Shown here one piece after another: positions 55,548 to 64,000 of a stretch of 64,000 nucleotides of DNA (the first letter of the stretch is position 1; each line of letters starts with the position of its first letter). The translations under genes were made by a program, and so were the position numbers. The stretch comes from Pseudomonas sp. JUb42. Lineage in GTDB: Bacteria; Pseudomonadota; Gammaproteobacteria; Pseudomonadales; Pseudomonadaceae. The DNA is taken from contig NZ_JANUFD010000007.1 in assembly GCF_024807945.1 (NCBI RefSeq), positions 62,001 through 126,000 on the forward strand. Direction: 5' to 3'. The notes beneath the pieces are model-generated. The model searched no databases. It saw only the letters and a list, made by a program, of their open reading frames with translations, and was not told the origin of the DNA.

Positions 55548-57224
55548 ATGACAACCATAACCAACCTGGACCCACGCTGGTCCCGTCGTCGCACTGAGAA
55601 GCTGCGACGCATCGAGCGTGTGAGTGCCCTGGCTGACGGCGTGGTATTGCCGACCGACAAGATCGTCGCCGCCCTGGAGGCCTTGCTGGCGCCGGGTGAC
55701 CGCGTGGTACTGGAAGGCAATAACCAGAAGCAGGCGGACTTTCTTTCCCGCGCCCTGGCCAGCGTCGATCCGGCCAAGCTGCATGACCTGCACATGATCA
55801 TGCCCAGCGTCGGCCGCTCCGAGCACCTGGATCTTTTCGAACGCGGCATCGCCCGTAAGCTGGACTTTTCTTTCGCCGGTACACAAAGCCTGCGCATCAG
55901 CCAGTTGCTCGAAGACGGCCAGCTGGAAATCGGCGCGATTCATACCTATATCGAACTGTACTCGCGGCTGTTGGTGGACCTGATCCCCAACGTCGTGCTG
56001 TCGGCGGGTTTCATGGCCGACCGCGCGGGCAATATCTACACCGGGCCGAGCACCGAAGACACCCCGGCGCTGATCGAACCGGCGGCGTTCAGCGACGGCA
56101 TCGTGATCGTTCAGGTCAACCAGTTGGTGGACGACGTCAGCGAGCTGCCACGGGTGGATATCCCGGCGTCATGGGTCGATTTCGTCGTAGTGGCCGACCG
56201 GCCGTTCTATATCGAGCCGCTGTTTACCCGCGACCCGCGCCATATCAAGCCGGTGCATGTGCTGATGGCGATGATGGCGATTCGCGGCATCTACGAAAAA
56301 CACAACGTGCAGTCCCTCAACCACGGCATCGGCTTCAATACCGCTGCCATCGAGCTGATCCTGCCGACTTACGGCGAGTCCCTGGGCCTGAAGGGCAAGA
56401 TCTGCCGCAACTGGACGCTTAACCCGCACCCGACCCTGATTCCGGCCATCGAAAGCGGCTGGGTCGAGAGCGTGCATTGCTTCGGTACCGAGTTGGGCAT
56501 GGAGAACTACATTGCCGCCCGGCCGGATGTGTTCTTTACCGGGCGCGACGGCTCGCTGCGCTCCAACCGGATGATGTGCCAGTTGGCCGGGCAGTACGCG
56601 GTGGACCTGTTTATCGGCGCCACCTTGCAGGTCGATGGCGATGGTCATTCTTCCACCGTGACGCGCGGTCGCCTGGCCGGTTTCGGCGGCGCACCGAACA
56701 TGGGCCACGATCCGCGCGGGCGTCGTCATGGCACCCCGGCCTGGCTGGATATGCGCCAGCAGACCGGCGATGGCCCTGAGGCCTATCTGGAGCGCGGCAA
56801 AAAACTCGTGGTGCAGATGGTGGAGACCTTCCAGGAAGGCGGCAAGCCGACCTTTGTCGAGACCCTGGACGCCGTGGACGTGGCGAAGAAGAGCGGCATG
56901 CCCTTGGCGCCGATCATGATCTACGGCGACGACGTCACCCACTTGCTCACCGAAGAAGGCATCGCCTACCTGTACAAGGCCCGCAACCTGGAAGAGCGTC
57001 AGGCCATGATCGCTGCCGTGGCTGGCGTTACCGTCATCGGCCTGCGGCATAACCCCAAGGACACCGCGCGCATGCGTCGTGAGGGCCTGATTGCTCTGCC
57101 GGAAGACCTGGGCATCCGCCGCACCGACGCCAGCCGTGAATTGCTGGCGGCCAAGAGCATCGCCGAGCTGGTCGAGTGGTCCGGTGGTTTGTACAACCCG
57201 CCTGCAAAATTCAGGAGCTGGTGA
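55548..57224 (+). CDS. mdcA: Malonate decarboxylase alpha subunit (acyl-CoA/ACP transferase) MdcA
   Basis: This 558-aa CoA-transferase-like protein starts at the ATG at 55548 ([12 protein letters not shown] follows). It has [60 protein letters not shown] and [20 protein letters not shown]. It exchanges acetyl for malonyl on the acyl-carrier subunit. It opens the tightly packed operon mdcABCDEGH-madLM. Confidence 0.95.
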   Translation: MTTITNLDPRWSRRRTEKLRRIERVSALADGVVLPTDKIVAALEALLAPGDRVVLEGNNQKQADFLSRALASVDPAKLHDLHMIMPSVGRSEHLDLFERGIARKLDFSFAGTQSLRISQLLEDGQLEIGAIHTYIELYSRLLVDLIPNVVLSAGFMADRAGNIYTGPSTEDTPALIEPAAFSDGIVIVQVNQLVDDVSELPRVDIPASWVDFVVVADRPFYIEPLFTRDPRHIKPVHVLMAMMAIRGIYEKHNVQSLNHGIGFNTAAIELILPTYGESLGLKGKICRNWTLNPHPTLIPAIESGWVESVHCFGTELGMENYIAARPDVFFTGRDGSLRSNRMMCQLAGQYAVDLFIGATLQVDGDGHSSTVTRGRLAGFGGAPNMGHDPRGRRHGTPAWLDMRQQTGDGPEAYLERGKKLVVQMVETFQEGGKPTFVETLDAVDVAKKSGMPLAPIMIYGDDVTHLLTEEGIAYLYKARNLEERQAMIAAVAGVTVIGLRHNPKDTARMRREGLIALPEDLGIRRTDASRELLAAKSIAELVEWSGGLYNPPAKFRSW

Positions 57225-58102
57225 TGCGCGCGCTCAAACGCCAACCCGAAAGCCTGTCCCTGGCCGATCATCTGGCCGACCTGGCCGTGGAAGCGCTGAT
57301 CGACGAAGCCGATCTGTCGCCGAAGCCGGCACTGGTTGACCGTCGCGGCAGTGGCGCCCACGACGACCTGCACCTGGGCCTGATGCATGCGTCGGCCTTG
57401 TCGCTGTGGCCAATGTTCAAGGCCATGGCCGAGGCGGCTCAGGTCATCGGCGAAATCGGCGTGCCGCTGCGCGAAGCACTTGGTCGTATCGGCCGCGAAG
57501 GCGAGGCGGCCATGCTGCATACCACTGCGGGCGTGAATACTCATCGCGGCGCCATTTGGGCCTTGGGTCTGTTGGTTACGGCGGCGGCTTTGGCGCCGCA
57601 AGATTGTGCGGCCGCGGCCTTGAGTCTGCGGGCGGCACGGCTGGCGCTGATCGACGATCGCCATGTCCCCAGGCAAGGCGACAGTCATGGTCAGCAGGTC
57701 GCCCGCCGCTACGGTGTGCTCGGCGCCCGGGAACAGGCGCAGATGGGCTTTCCTGCCGTGCTGCAATTCGGTTTGCCGCAGTTGCAGCGCAGCCGCGAGG
57801 CCGGGACGGGTGAGCAGAACGCTCGCCTCGATGCCCTGTTGGCGATCATGACCACCCTGGGCGATACCTGTGTGCTCTACCGCGCCGGGCCTGAAGGCCT
57901 GCACGCCATGCAAAACGGTGCACGCCGGGTATTGCAAGCCGGTGGCAGCGCCAGCCTGGCCGGGCGCCGCAGCCTGCATGAACTGGATCAGCAATTGCTG
58001 AGCCTCAACGCATCCCCCGGCGGCGCGGCGGATCTGCTCGCCGCCTGCCTGCTTATCGACAGCCTTGAGCCTGCGCTCGGCTCTCCATCGAGGAGTGTTT
58101 GA
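57224..58102 (+). CDS. mdcB: Triphosphoribosyl-dephospho-CoA synthase MdcB
   Basis: This 292-aa CitG/MdcB protein has [20 protein letters not shown] followed by [13 protein letters not shown], and [18 protein letters not shown] and [13 protein letters not shown]. It makes the 2'-(5''-triphosphoribosyl)-3'-dephospho-CoA precursor of the prosthetic group attached to MdcC. The ATG overlaps the mdcA stop (TGATG) after CAGGAG. Confidence 0.94.
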   Translation: MRALKRQPESLSLADHLADLAVEALIDEADLSPKPALVDRRGSGAHDDLHLGLMHASALSLWPMFKAMAEAAQVIGEIGVPLREALGRIGREGEAAMLHTTAGVNTHRGAIWALGLLVTAAALAPQDCAAAALSLRAARLALIDDRHVPRQGDSHGQQVARRYGVLGAREQAQMGFPAVLQFGLPQLQRSREAGTGEQNARLDALLAIMTTLGDTCVLYRAGPEGLHAMQNGARRVLQAGGSASLAGRRSLHELDQQLLSLNASPGGAADLLAACLLIDSLEPALGSPSRSV

Positions 58103-58104
58103 CT

Positions 58105-58404
58105 ATGGAAACCCTGTCTTTTGAATTCCCCGCCGGGCAACCACCCCTGGGCAAGGCCCTGGTCGGCTGCGTTGGTTCGGGCGACCTGGAAGTGCTGCTG
58201 GAACCGGGTCAGCCGGGCAAGCTGTCGATCAATGTGGTGACGTCGGTCAATGGCGCCGCCGCCCGCTGGCAGCATCTGTTCGAGCGCATGTTCAGCGATC
58301 AGCTGCCGCCTGCTTTGGCTATCGATATCCATGACTTTGGCGCGACGCCGGGCGTGGTACGTCTGCGTCTGGAGCAGGGCTTTGAGGAGCTACGTAATGA
58401 CTGA
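58105..58404 (+). CDS. mdcC: Malonate decarboxylase acyl carrier subunit (delta) MdcC
   Basis: This 99-aa protein has GKALVGCVGSGDLEVLLEPG near the N-terminus, where the modified Ser of GSGDLEVL carries the prosthetic group, and SINVVTSVNGAAARWQHLFE. It carries malonyl and acetyl thioesters during decarboxylation. It lies 2 nt after mdcB. Confidence 0.94.
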   Translation: METLSFEFPAGQPPLGKALVGCVGSGDLEVLLEPGQPGKLSINVVTSVNGAAARWQHLFERMFSDQLPPALAIDIHDFGATPGVVRLRLEQGFEELRND

Positions 58405-59248
58405 CAGCGCGCGTTTGCTCAAGCAACACAGCTTTATCGAACTGGGTGCCCGCCAGCGCGCCCGTGCCCTGCTTGATGAAGGCAGTTTCCGTGAGCTGGT
58501 CGGCCCCTTCGACCGGCAGATGTCGCCCTGGCTGGCCCGTCAGGGTGTGGTGCCCCAGGCCGACGATGGCGTGGTGGTGGGCAAGGGCACGGTCGGCGGC
58601 AAGCCGGTCGTGATTGCCGCCATCGAAGGTGCGTTTCAAGGCGGCAGCATGGGTGAAGTCGGCGGCGCAAAAATGGCCGGCGCTCTGGAACTGGCGGCCG
58701 AAGACAACCGCAACGGTATTCCCACGGCGGCGATCCTGCTGCTGGAAACTGGCGGCGTACGTTTGCAGGAGGCCAATCTGGGCCTGGCGGCGATTGCTGA
58801 AATTCACGCGGCCATCGTCGATCTGCGCCAGTACCAGCCGGTGATAGGTGTCGTAGCGGGTAGCGTCGGTTGCTTTGGCGGCATGTCTATTGCGGCGGGG
58901 CTGTGCAGCTATCTGTTGGTGACGCAGGAAGCACGCCTTGGCCTTAACGGCCCACAGGTGATCGAGCAGGAAGCGGGCATCGAAGAATACGACTCACGCG
59001 ACCGGCCGTTTATCTGGAGCTTCACCGGGGGCGAGCAGCGTTTCGCCAGTGAGCTGGTGGACGGCTATGCGGCCGACGATGTCGCGGCGATTCAGGCGCA
59101 AGTCGAGGGCTGGCTCAAACAGGGCCGCCCGGCCAGCGAGCGCAGCGGCCAGTACACGCTGTTTCTTGAGCGTCTGCTGCAATTGGATACCACCGCCCAG
59201 ATTGATCCACAGACCGTTCGCCGTCTTTATCGGGGAGAGCCGCAATGA
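58397..59248 (+). CDS. mdcD: Malonate decarboxylase beta subunit MdcD
   Basis: This is a 283-aa carboxyltransferase-fold protein from the ATG at 58397 (8-nt overlap with mdcC). It has GAFQGGSMGEVGGAKMAGAL, LLLETGGVRLQEANLGLAAI, GVVAGSVGCFGGMSIAAGLC and LGLNGPQVIEQEAGIEEYD. With MdcE it decarboxylates malonyl-S-MdcC. Confidence 0.95.
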   Translation: MTDSARLLKQHSFIELGARQRARALLDEGSFRELVGPFDRQMSPWLARQGVVPQADDGVVVGKGTVGGKPVVIAAIEGAFQGGSMGEVGGAKMAGALELAAEDNRNGIPTAAILLLETGGVRLQEANLGLAAIAEIHAAIVDLRQYQPVIGVVAGSVGCFGGMSIAAGLCSYLLVTQEARLGLNGPQVIEQEAGIEEYDSRDRPFIWSFTGGEQRFASELVDGYAADDVAAIQAQVEGWLKQGRPASERSGQYTLFLERLLQLDTTAQIDPQTVRRLYRGEPQ

Positions 59249-60045
59249 CTGCTTCGCAACGAGGTTTGCACTGGTTTAACGCGTTGAGCGTGGACGCGGT
59301 GACGGTGCCCGGCCTGCCCGCATCGGTGCTGGCCGCTGATACATTGCTGGGCGAGCAGCCGGTGCGGCTGGTCGCTGTGGTGGCTGACCCCGGCAACCGT
59401 TTTCCTCGAGCGCGCAGTGGCGAAGTCGGCCTGCTCGAAGGCTGGGGTCTGGCCAAGGCCGTCGATGACTTGATCGAAGCGGATCGGCAGAGCCCGCAGA
59501 AACGCCCGCTGATCGCCATTATCGACGTGCCGAGCCAAGCCTATGGGCGTCGTGAAGAAGCTCTGGGCATCCATCAGGCCCTGGCCGGTGCGGTGGACAG
59601 CTATGCCCGTGCGCGTCTGGCCGGGCATCCGGTGATTGGGTTGTTGGTGGGCAAGGCCATGTCCGGTGCCTTCCTCGCTCACGGCTATCAGGCCAACCGC
59701 CTGATCGCTCTGCGCGACCCCGGTGTGATGGTGCATGCCATGGGCAAGGCTTCGGCGGCGCGGGTGACTCTGCGCAGCGTCGAGGAACTGGAAAAACTCG
59801 CCGCCAGCATCCCGCCCATGGCCTACGACATTGAAAGCTACGCCAGCCTTGGCCTGCTCTGGGAGAGTCTGTCGGTCAGCCAGATCGACCAGCCGACCGG
59901 TGCCGATCTGACGCAGGTGCAGGAGGTGCTGCTCAGCGCGATTGCCGATGTGCGTGCTGGCAGCAGTGATCTGCGCAGTCGTCTGGGCGCGAGCAACCGT
60001 GCGGCGTCTTCGCGGGTTCGCGAACTGCTGCGGGCGCAGTGGTAA
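59245..60045 (+). CDS. mdcE: Malonate decarboxylase gamma subunit MdcE
   Basis: This 266-aa protein is of the carboxyltransferase family. FPRARSGEVGLLEGWGLAKA, PLIAIIDVPSQAYGRREEAL, VIGLLVGKAMSGAFLAHGYQ and VMVHAMGKASAARVTLRSVE support the call. It forms the decarboxylase pair with MdcD and overlaps mdcD by 4 nt. Confidence 0.95.
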   Translation: MTASQRGLHWFNALSVDAVTVPGLPASVLAADTLLGEQPVRLVAVVADPGNRFPRARSGEVGLLEGWGLAKAVDDLIEADRQSPQKRPLIAIIDVPSQAYGRREEALGIHQALAGAVDSYARARLAGHPVIGLLVGKAMSGAFLAHGYQANRLIALRDPGVMVHAMGKASAARVTLRSVEELEKLAASIPPMAYDIESYASLGLLWESLSVSQIDQPTGADLTQVQEVLLSAIADVRAGSSDLRSRLGASNRAASSRVRELLRAQW

Positions 60046-60758
60046 TGAACACCGTGCTGCCTCACGACCTGCTCTGGGGGCTGAGCCCCAGCGCGCTGCC
60101 CCTGGACGCCCCGGCGTGGGTGCGCGAGGTCGTGGAGCAAGGTCATCCGGTGGTGGTCCGGCGCGCAATGGTTGCGCCGGGGCGGGTGGCGGTGGGGGTG
60201 CGTGGGGCCGGGCGGGAACAGCGCTTTGCGACGGTCATGAAGACCTCCGATATCACCCGCATCGTGCGTCCTGAACAGCTGACGCTGGAGCGCGGCTTGC
60301 CGGCGAAAAGGGCGGCCCACGCAACGTATTTCTTGCGGCTGAAACACCGGGTTCGCGGTGATGCGGCATCCCGACAAGCCTCGCTCCAAAGGCCCCTGAA
60401 CTGGCCTGCTTTGCGCGCCTTGCAGGGGATCCGCCCGCTGATGATGTCCCTCGGCCTGCCCTGGGGCGTCACCGGCAGCGCCGGTTTTGAACTGGCCAGC
60501 GGCATTCCCGCACTGCATGAAGGCAGCGATCTGGACCTGATCCTGCGCACTCCTGCCTTCATCAGCCGTGATTGGGCTGCGCAACTGGTCGAGCGTCTGG
60601 AGTCGGCACCGTGCCGTATCGACGTGCAACTGCAAACCCCGTGCGGTGCGTTGATGCTGCGTGAGTGGGCTGGTTCTGCGCGGCAGGTGTTGCTCAAGAG
60701 CGCAACCGGTGCCTGCCTGGTGGATAACCCCTGGCAACTCGTTGAGTTATCGGCATGA
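60045..60758 (+). CDS. mdcG: Malonate decarboxylase holo-ACP synthase MdcG with REPIN insertion
   Basis: This 237-aa nucleotidyltransferase transfers the phosphoribosyl-dephospho-CoA group to MdcC. It has PHDLLWGLSPSALPLDAPAW, the active-site GVTGSAGFELASG...HEGSDLDLILRT (GSDLD), and CRIDVQLQTP plus WAGSARQVLLKSATG. About 35 residues near 81-116 (RGLPAKRAAHATYFLRLKHR onward) are unlike the family and are encoded by a degenerate REPIN (60285-60391) that kept the frame. Usual length is about 205 aa. The ATG overlaps the mdcE stop (TAATG). Activity may be changed. Confidence 0.92.
   Translation: MNTVLPHDLLWGLSPSALPLDAPAWVREVVEQGHPVVVRRAMVAPGRVAVGVRGAGREQRFATVMKTSDITRIVRPEQLTLERGLPAKRAAHATYFLRLKHRVRGDAASRQASLQRPLNWPALRALQGIRPLMMSLGLPWGVTGSAGFELASGIPALHEGSDLDLILRTPAFISRDWAAQLVERLESAPCRIDVQLQTPCGALMLREWAGSARQVLLKSATGACLVDNPWQLVELSA
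60285..60391. repeat. Degenerate REPIN inside mdcG
   Basis: TGGAGCGCGGCTTGCCGGCG at the left and the inverse of TTTGGAGCGAGGCTTGTCGG at the right frame about 105 nt. Compared with intergenic REPINs (20142, 43314) both arms carry several changes, in keeping with selection for an open frame. Confidence 0.8.
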
Positions 60759-61687
60759 GCAGTTTCTGGGTGTTTCCCGGCCAGGGCGCGCAACAGCCAA
60801 AGATGCTGCATCAATTGCCCGATGCCGCGCCGGTCAGGGCTTGTATCGACGAGGCCTGTGCAGTGCTGGGCGAGGATGTGCGCTTGCTCGACTCCGTCGA
60901 AGCGCTGCAATCGACCCGGGCCGTGCAGCTCTGCCTGCTGATCGCCGGAGTGGCCTGCGCCCGCCTGCTGCTGGAGCAGGGGCAGGTGCCGGATCTCGTC
61001 GCCGGGTTGTCGATTGGTGCTTATCCGGCAGCGGTGATTGCTGGAGCGCTGAGCTTCGACGATGCGGTGCGCCTCGTGGCCCTGCGCGGCGAATTGATGC
61101 AGCAGGCGTATCCACAGGGCTATGGCATGACCGCGCTGATCGGCCTCGAACAGGGCCAGGTAGAGCGTCTGGTTGCCCAGGTCCATAGCCCGCAGTCGCC
61201 GGTGTTCCTGGCCAATATCAATGCCGACAATCAGTTTGTGATCGCTGGCAGCGTCGAGGCCATGACGGCGGTTGCTGCCCTGGCTGGCCGCGATGGCGCC
61301 CAGGCCCGGCGCCTGGCGGTCAGCGTGCCATCTCATTGCGCCTTGCTCGATGAGCCGGCACAGCAGTTGGCCGAAGCTTTCGCCAAGGTGCCAATGCAGG
61401 CACCGCGCACCCGCTACCTGAGCGGCAGCAGCGCCCGGCTGATCCTCAATGCCGACAAACTCCGCGATGACCTGGCTTTCAATATGAGCCGGGTTGTCGA
61501 CTGGCGCAGCACCGTGCAGACCGCCTACGAGCGCGGTGCCCGCCTGCAGATCGAATGGCCGCCCGGCGCAGTGCTCACCGGGCTGGCGCGCAAAGTGTTC
61601 GAACAAGGTACGGCCGTCGCCTTCCAGGGCGCCCGTCTGGACAGTCTGGTCGCGTTATCGCGTGAGGAGGGCCTGCGCACTCCATAG
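60755..61687 (+). CDS. mdcH: Malonyl-CoA:ACP transacylase of malonate decarboxylase MdcH
   Basis: This 310-aa FabD-like protein has FPGQGAQQPKMLHQLPD, the nucleophile elbow in VAGLSIGAYPAAVIAGAL (GLSIG), QQAYPQGYGMTALIGLE, and the active-site His in VSVPSHCALLDEPAQQL. It starts the cycle by loading malonyl onto MdcC. It overlaps mdcG by 4 nt. Confidence 0.94.
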   Translation: MSSFWVFPGQGAQQPKMLHQLPDAAPVRACIDEACAVLGEDVRLLDSVEALQSTRAVQLCLLIAGVACARLLLEQGQVPDLVAGLSIGAYPAAVIAGALSFDDAVRLVALRGELMQQAYPQGYGMTALIGLEQGQVERLVAQVHSPQSPVFLANINADNQFVIAGSVEAMTAVAALAGRDGAQARRLAVSVPSHCALLDEPAQQLAEAFAKVPMQAPRTRYLSGSSARLILNADKLRDDLAFNMSRVVDWRSTVQTAYERGARLQIEWPPGAVLTGLARKVFEQGTAVAFQGARLDSLVALSREEGLRTP

Positions 61688-61751
61688 ACCGGGTACCGCT
61701 TCGAAGGACAAAAACAACAACTTCGACAACGACATCTGAGGCATAACAACA

Positions 61752-62171
61752 ATGATTATCTACGGTGTGGCATTACTGGCTATCTGCACCCTCGCGGGGG
61801 TGATTCTAGGCGACCTGCTGGGTGTTCTACTGGGCGTGAAGTCCAACGTCGGCGGGGTCGGCATCGCCATGATCCTGTTGATCTGCGCGCGCCTGTACAT
61901 GCAAAAGCGCGGCGGCATGAGTGAAGGCTGCGAAATGGGCGTCGGCTTCTGGGGCGCGATGTATATCCCCGTGGTCGTGGCCATGGCGGCGCAACAGAAC
62001 GTGGTGACCGCGCTCAAGGGCGGGCCGGTGGCGATTCTGGCGGCGATCGGCTCGGTGCTGATCTGCGGTTGCACCATTGCTCTGATCAGCCGGACCAACA
62101 AGGGCGAGCCGCTGCCGCCGTTGGAAGAGCCGCTGATCATGCCTGCCACCGCTACTTCGGGGGCGCGCTGA
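61752..62171 (+). CDS. madL: Malonate transporter subunit MadL
   Basis: This 139-aa protein has four hydrophobic segments (VALLAICTLAGVILGDLLGV, IAMILLICARLYM, FWGAMYIPVVVAMAA, VAILAAIGSVLICGCTIALI) and KSNVGGVGIAMI. It pairs with MadM to import malonate with sodium. A GAGG site lies 11 nt before the ATG. Confidence 0.9.
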   Translation: MIIYGVALLAICTLAGVILGDLLGVLLGVKSNVGGVGIAMILLICARLYMQKRGGMSEGCEMGVGFWGAMYIPVVVAMAAQQNVVTALKGGPVAILAAIGSVLICGCTIALISRTNKGEPLPPLEEPLIMPATATSGAR

Positions 62172-62172
62172 T

Positions 62173-62937
62173 ATGTGGGATCTCATTCAAAAAGACCTGG
62201 TCAGCCAGGGGTTGGTAACCGCATTTGCCGTGGTCGGCATCGTCATGTGGATTTCCGTGCTGCTGTCCAAGCACCTGACGTTTGGTCGGGTCCACGGTTC
62301 GGCGATTGCCATCGTCATCGGCCTGATCCTGGCCTGGGTCGGCGGCACCATGACCGGCGGGCAAAAAGGCCTGGCCGATCTGTCGCTGTTCTCCGGTATC
62401 GGCCTGATGGGCGGGGCGATGCTGCGTGACTTCGCCATTGTCGCCACGGCCTTTGAAGTTCAGGCCACCGAAGCGCGCAAGGCAGGGCTGATCGGTGCCT
62501 TGTCGCTGCTGCTGGGGACTGTGCTGCCGTTTATCGTCGGTTGCTGCATGGCTTATGCCTTCGGCTATCGCGATGCCGTGAGCATGACCACCATCGGTGC
62601 CGGTGCGGTGACTTACATTGTTGGCCCGGTGACGGGCGCAGCGATTGGTGCCAGCTCTGATGTCATGGCGTTGTCGATTGCTACCGGGCTGATCAAGGCG
62701 ATTATCGTGATGGTCTGCACGCCCATGGCGGCGCGCTGGATGGGCCTGGATAACCCGCGCTCGGCCATGGTCTTCGGCGGTCTTGCCGGCACGGTCAGCG
62801 GCGTGACCGCGGGGCTTGCTGCCACGGATCGCCGCCTAGTGCCTTACGGCGCCCTGACTGCGACCTTTCACACCGGCCTGGGCTGCCTGTTGGGGCCTTC
62901 GATATTGTTCTTTATCGTGCGCGGGATTATGGGCTGA
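62173..62937 (+). CDS. madM: Malonate transporter subunit MadM
   Basis: This 254-aa protein has about seven membrane segments, with LAWVGGTMTGGQKGLADLSL and FGGLAGTVSGVTAGLAATDR as family marks. It starts 1 nt after the madL stop. It completes the malonate uptake pair; no MdcR-type LysR regulator gene is present at either end of the operon in this window. Confidence 0.9.
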   Translation: MWDLIQKDLVSQGLVTAFAVVGIVMWISVLLSKHLTFGRVHGSAIAIVIGLILAWVGGTMTGGQKGLADLSLFSGIGLMGGAMLRDFAIVATAFEVQATEARKAGLIGALSLLLGTVLPFIVGCCMAYAFGYRDAVSMTTIGAGAVTYIVGPVTGAAIGASSDVMALSIATGLIKAIIVMVCTPMAARWMGLDNPRSAMVFGGLAGTVSGVTAGLAATDRRLVPYGALTATFHTGLGCLLGPSILFFIVRGIMG

Positions 62938-62949
62938 ATGCAGAACTGA

Positions 62950-63041
62950 TGTGGGACCGGCTTTAGCCGGGAAGAGGTCGGTACATTCGATAGACATTCA
63001 CTGTATTGAATATCGTCTTCCCGGCTAAAGCCGGTCCCACA
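62950..63041. repeat. REPIN (GTGGGACCGGCTTTAGCCGG type)
   Basis: Inverted copies of TGTGGGACCGGCTTTAGCCG flank about 45 nt, at the end of the mad genes. Confidence 0.88.
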
Positions 63042-63063
63042 GGTCGCCTACCTTTCCCTTCGA

Positions 63064-63519
63064 TTATTTGAAACCCTGCTGCCGCCACGCCTCATACACC
63101 GCCACCGCCACGGTATTGGACAGATTCAGACTGCGACAGCCCTCGCGCATGGGCAGGCGCAGGCGTTGCTCGCCGGGCAGCGCGTCGAGAATTTCCGCTG
63201 GCAGACCCCGGCTCTCTGGCCCGAAAATGAACGCATCGCCATCCTGATAGCTGACGTCATGAAAAGGTTTTGAGCCTTTTGTGGTAAAAGCAAACAGCCG
63301 TGGCTGGCCCAGGCTCGCCAGGCAGCTGGCCAGGTCCGGGTGTGTCTTGAGCGTGGCGTATTCGTGATAATCCAGCCCGGCCCGACGCAGACGCTTGTCG
63401 TCCAGCTCGAAGCCCAGTGGCTCGATCAAATGCAGGGTGCTGCCGGTGTTGGCGCACAGCCTGATGACATTGCCGGTATTCGGCGGAATTTCTGGTTGAA
63501 AAAGGATGACGTGAAACAT
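63064..63519 (-). CDS. trmL: tRNA (cytidine(34)-2'-O)-methyltransferase TrmL
   Basis: This 151-aa SPOUT protein starts at the ATG at 63519. FQPEIPPNTGNVIRLCANTG is motif 1, FIFGPESRGLPAEIL motif 2, and LRLPMREGCRSLNLSNTVAV motif 3 with the knot. It methylates the wobble base of tRNA-Leu. The start is back-to-back with the divergent gene. Confidence 0.95.
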   Translation of the reverse strand: MFHVILFQPEIPPNTGNVIRLCANTGSTLHLIEPLGFELDDKRLRRAGLDYHEYATLKTHPDLASCLASLGQPRLFAFTTKGSKPFHDVSYQDGDAFIFGPESRGLPAEILDALPGEQRLRLPMREGCRSLNLSNTVAVAVYEAWRQQGFK

Positions 63520-63544
63520 GCACGGCTCCGAACTGAAGGACGGC

Positions 63545-63961
63545 ATGCATTCTACCCCCGAAGAGGACCCGCGACTGAAGGCATGGCCGCGGGTTTTGGG
63601 GGCTATGGCAATTTTCGGGGTGATGGTGGGCTTGATGATCGGCCGTCTGACCCAGCCTGAACCATTGGAACTGCTACAGATCGAGGTGTTGCCCGCAGGG
63701 TTGGCCCTGTATTTCAACGAAGACCCTGAAATACGCGGCGAGCAGGTCGACGGCACGGTGGCACTGCACTTCAAGGCGTTCGGCCAGCCATGGAACGGTC
63801 AGCTGAAAATGGACGGCAAGATCGTCAACTGGAAGTTGCAGCGCGATAACAAGGGGGAGTGGGTGTTGGGTCTTCTCGCGGCCCGTCCGATACAAGGCGA
63901 CTGGCGCTCAGTAAAGGTGGACGGGCGCTGGAGACTGGAGGTCAGTCTCCGGGAGGAATAA
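63545..63961 (+). CDS. Small membrane-anchored hypothetical protein
   Basis: This 138-aa protein uses the ATG at 63545 preceded by GAAGGA (an upstream ATG at 63518 is an alternative and would overlap the trmL start). One membrane segment (residues about 17-36, VLGAMAIFGVMVGLMIG) is followed by a beta-rich domain with NWKLQRDNKGEWVLGLLAAR. Conserved in position next to trmL; function is unknown. Confidence 0.75.
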   Translation: MHSTPEEDPRLKAWPRVLGAMAIFGVMVGLMIGRLTQPEPLELLQIEVLPAGLALYFNEDPEIRGEQVDGTVALHFKAFGQPWNGQLKMDGKIVNWKLQRDNKGEWVLGLLAARPIQGDWRSVKVDGRWRLEVSLREE

Positions 63962-64000
63962 AAGAGGGGAATCCCCGGCCTGCCTGTACCAAGGTCCCCA

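Overview
This 64 kb window is a Pseudomonas chromosome segment, most like the P. fluorescens group. That call rests on the conserved gene orders (rsmD/M16 pair/ftsY-ftsE-ftsX-rpoH; thiS-thiG-trmB; hemW-rdgB-metW-metX-yggT-proC-yggS/pilT; pyrC'-pyrB-pyrR-ruvX-yqgE-tonB/gshB-pilGHIJ-chpA), the high-GC codon use, and many REP/REPIN hairpins between genes.

Layout. (1) About 0.3-11.7 kb is accessory and in part AT-rich. It holds a DUF4214/RTX secreted protein, a decayed DNA adenine methylase tail, a retron-type reverse transcriptase fused to a trypsin-like protease with a candidate msr-msd RNA and promoter just upstream, a DUF5677-like protein, a large unrecognised protein with a nuclease-like motif, and two tyrosine recombinases. 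The second recombinase abuts tRNA-Thr(TGT). An imperfect copy of the tRNA 3' end at 2.79 kb may be the other attachment site, which would make a roughly 8.9 kb integrated defence island. (2) 12.2-37.7 kb is core housekeeping: rRNA and tRNA methylation, signal recognition, cell division, heat-shock sigma factor, peptidoglycan, thiamine, haem, methionine, proline and pyrimidine genes, twitching ATPase, TonB. (3) 37.7-43.3 kb interrupts the usual tonB-gshB neighbourhood. It carries a PAAR-tipped, probably type VI-secreted effector with a caspase/CHAT-like His-Cys signature, followed by two immunity-like genes. The toxin C-terminus plus both immunity genes is then repeated with an exact 1968-bp period. 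The whole insert lies between about 55-bp direct repeats. (4) 43.4-54.6 kb is gshB and the Pil-Chp chemosensory operon controlling type IV pili. (5) 54.8-55.3 kb is a highly structured leader ahead of a 73-aa protein. (6) 55.5-62.9 kb is the malonate decarboxylase operon mdcABCDEGH with the malonate transporter genes madL/madM; mdcG contains an in-frame REPIN-like insertion. (7) The window ends with trmL and a divergent small membrane protein.

How the genes work together. The island is best read as phage defence (retron effector plus possible nuclease) moved by tyrosine recombinases. The PAAR locus is interbacterial competition with self-protection. The rest is ordinary metabolism, division and surface motility. 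No rRNA genes, CRISPR arrays or insertion sequences were found. Function calls come from reading motifs; no database search was run.
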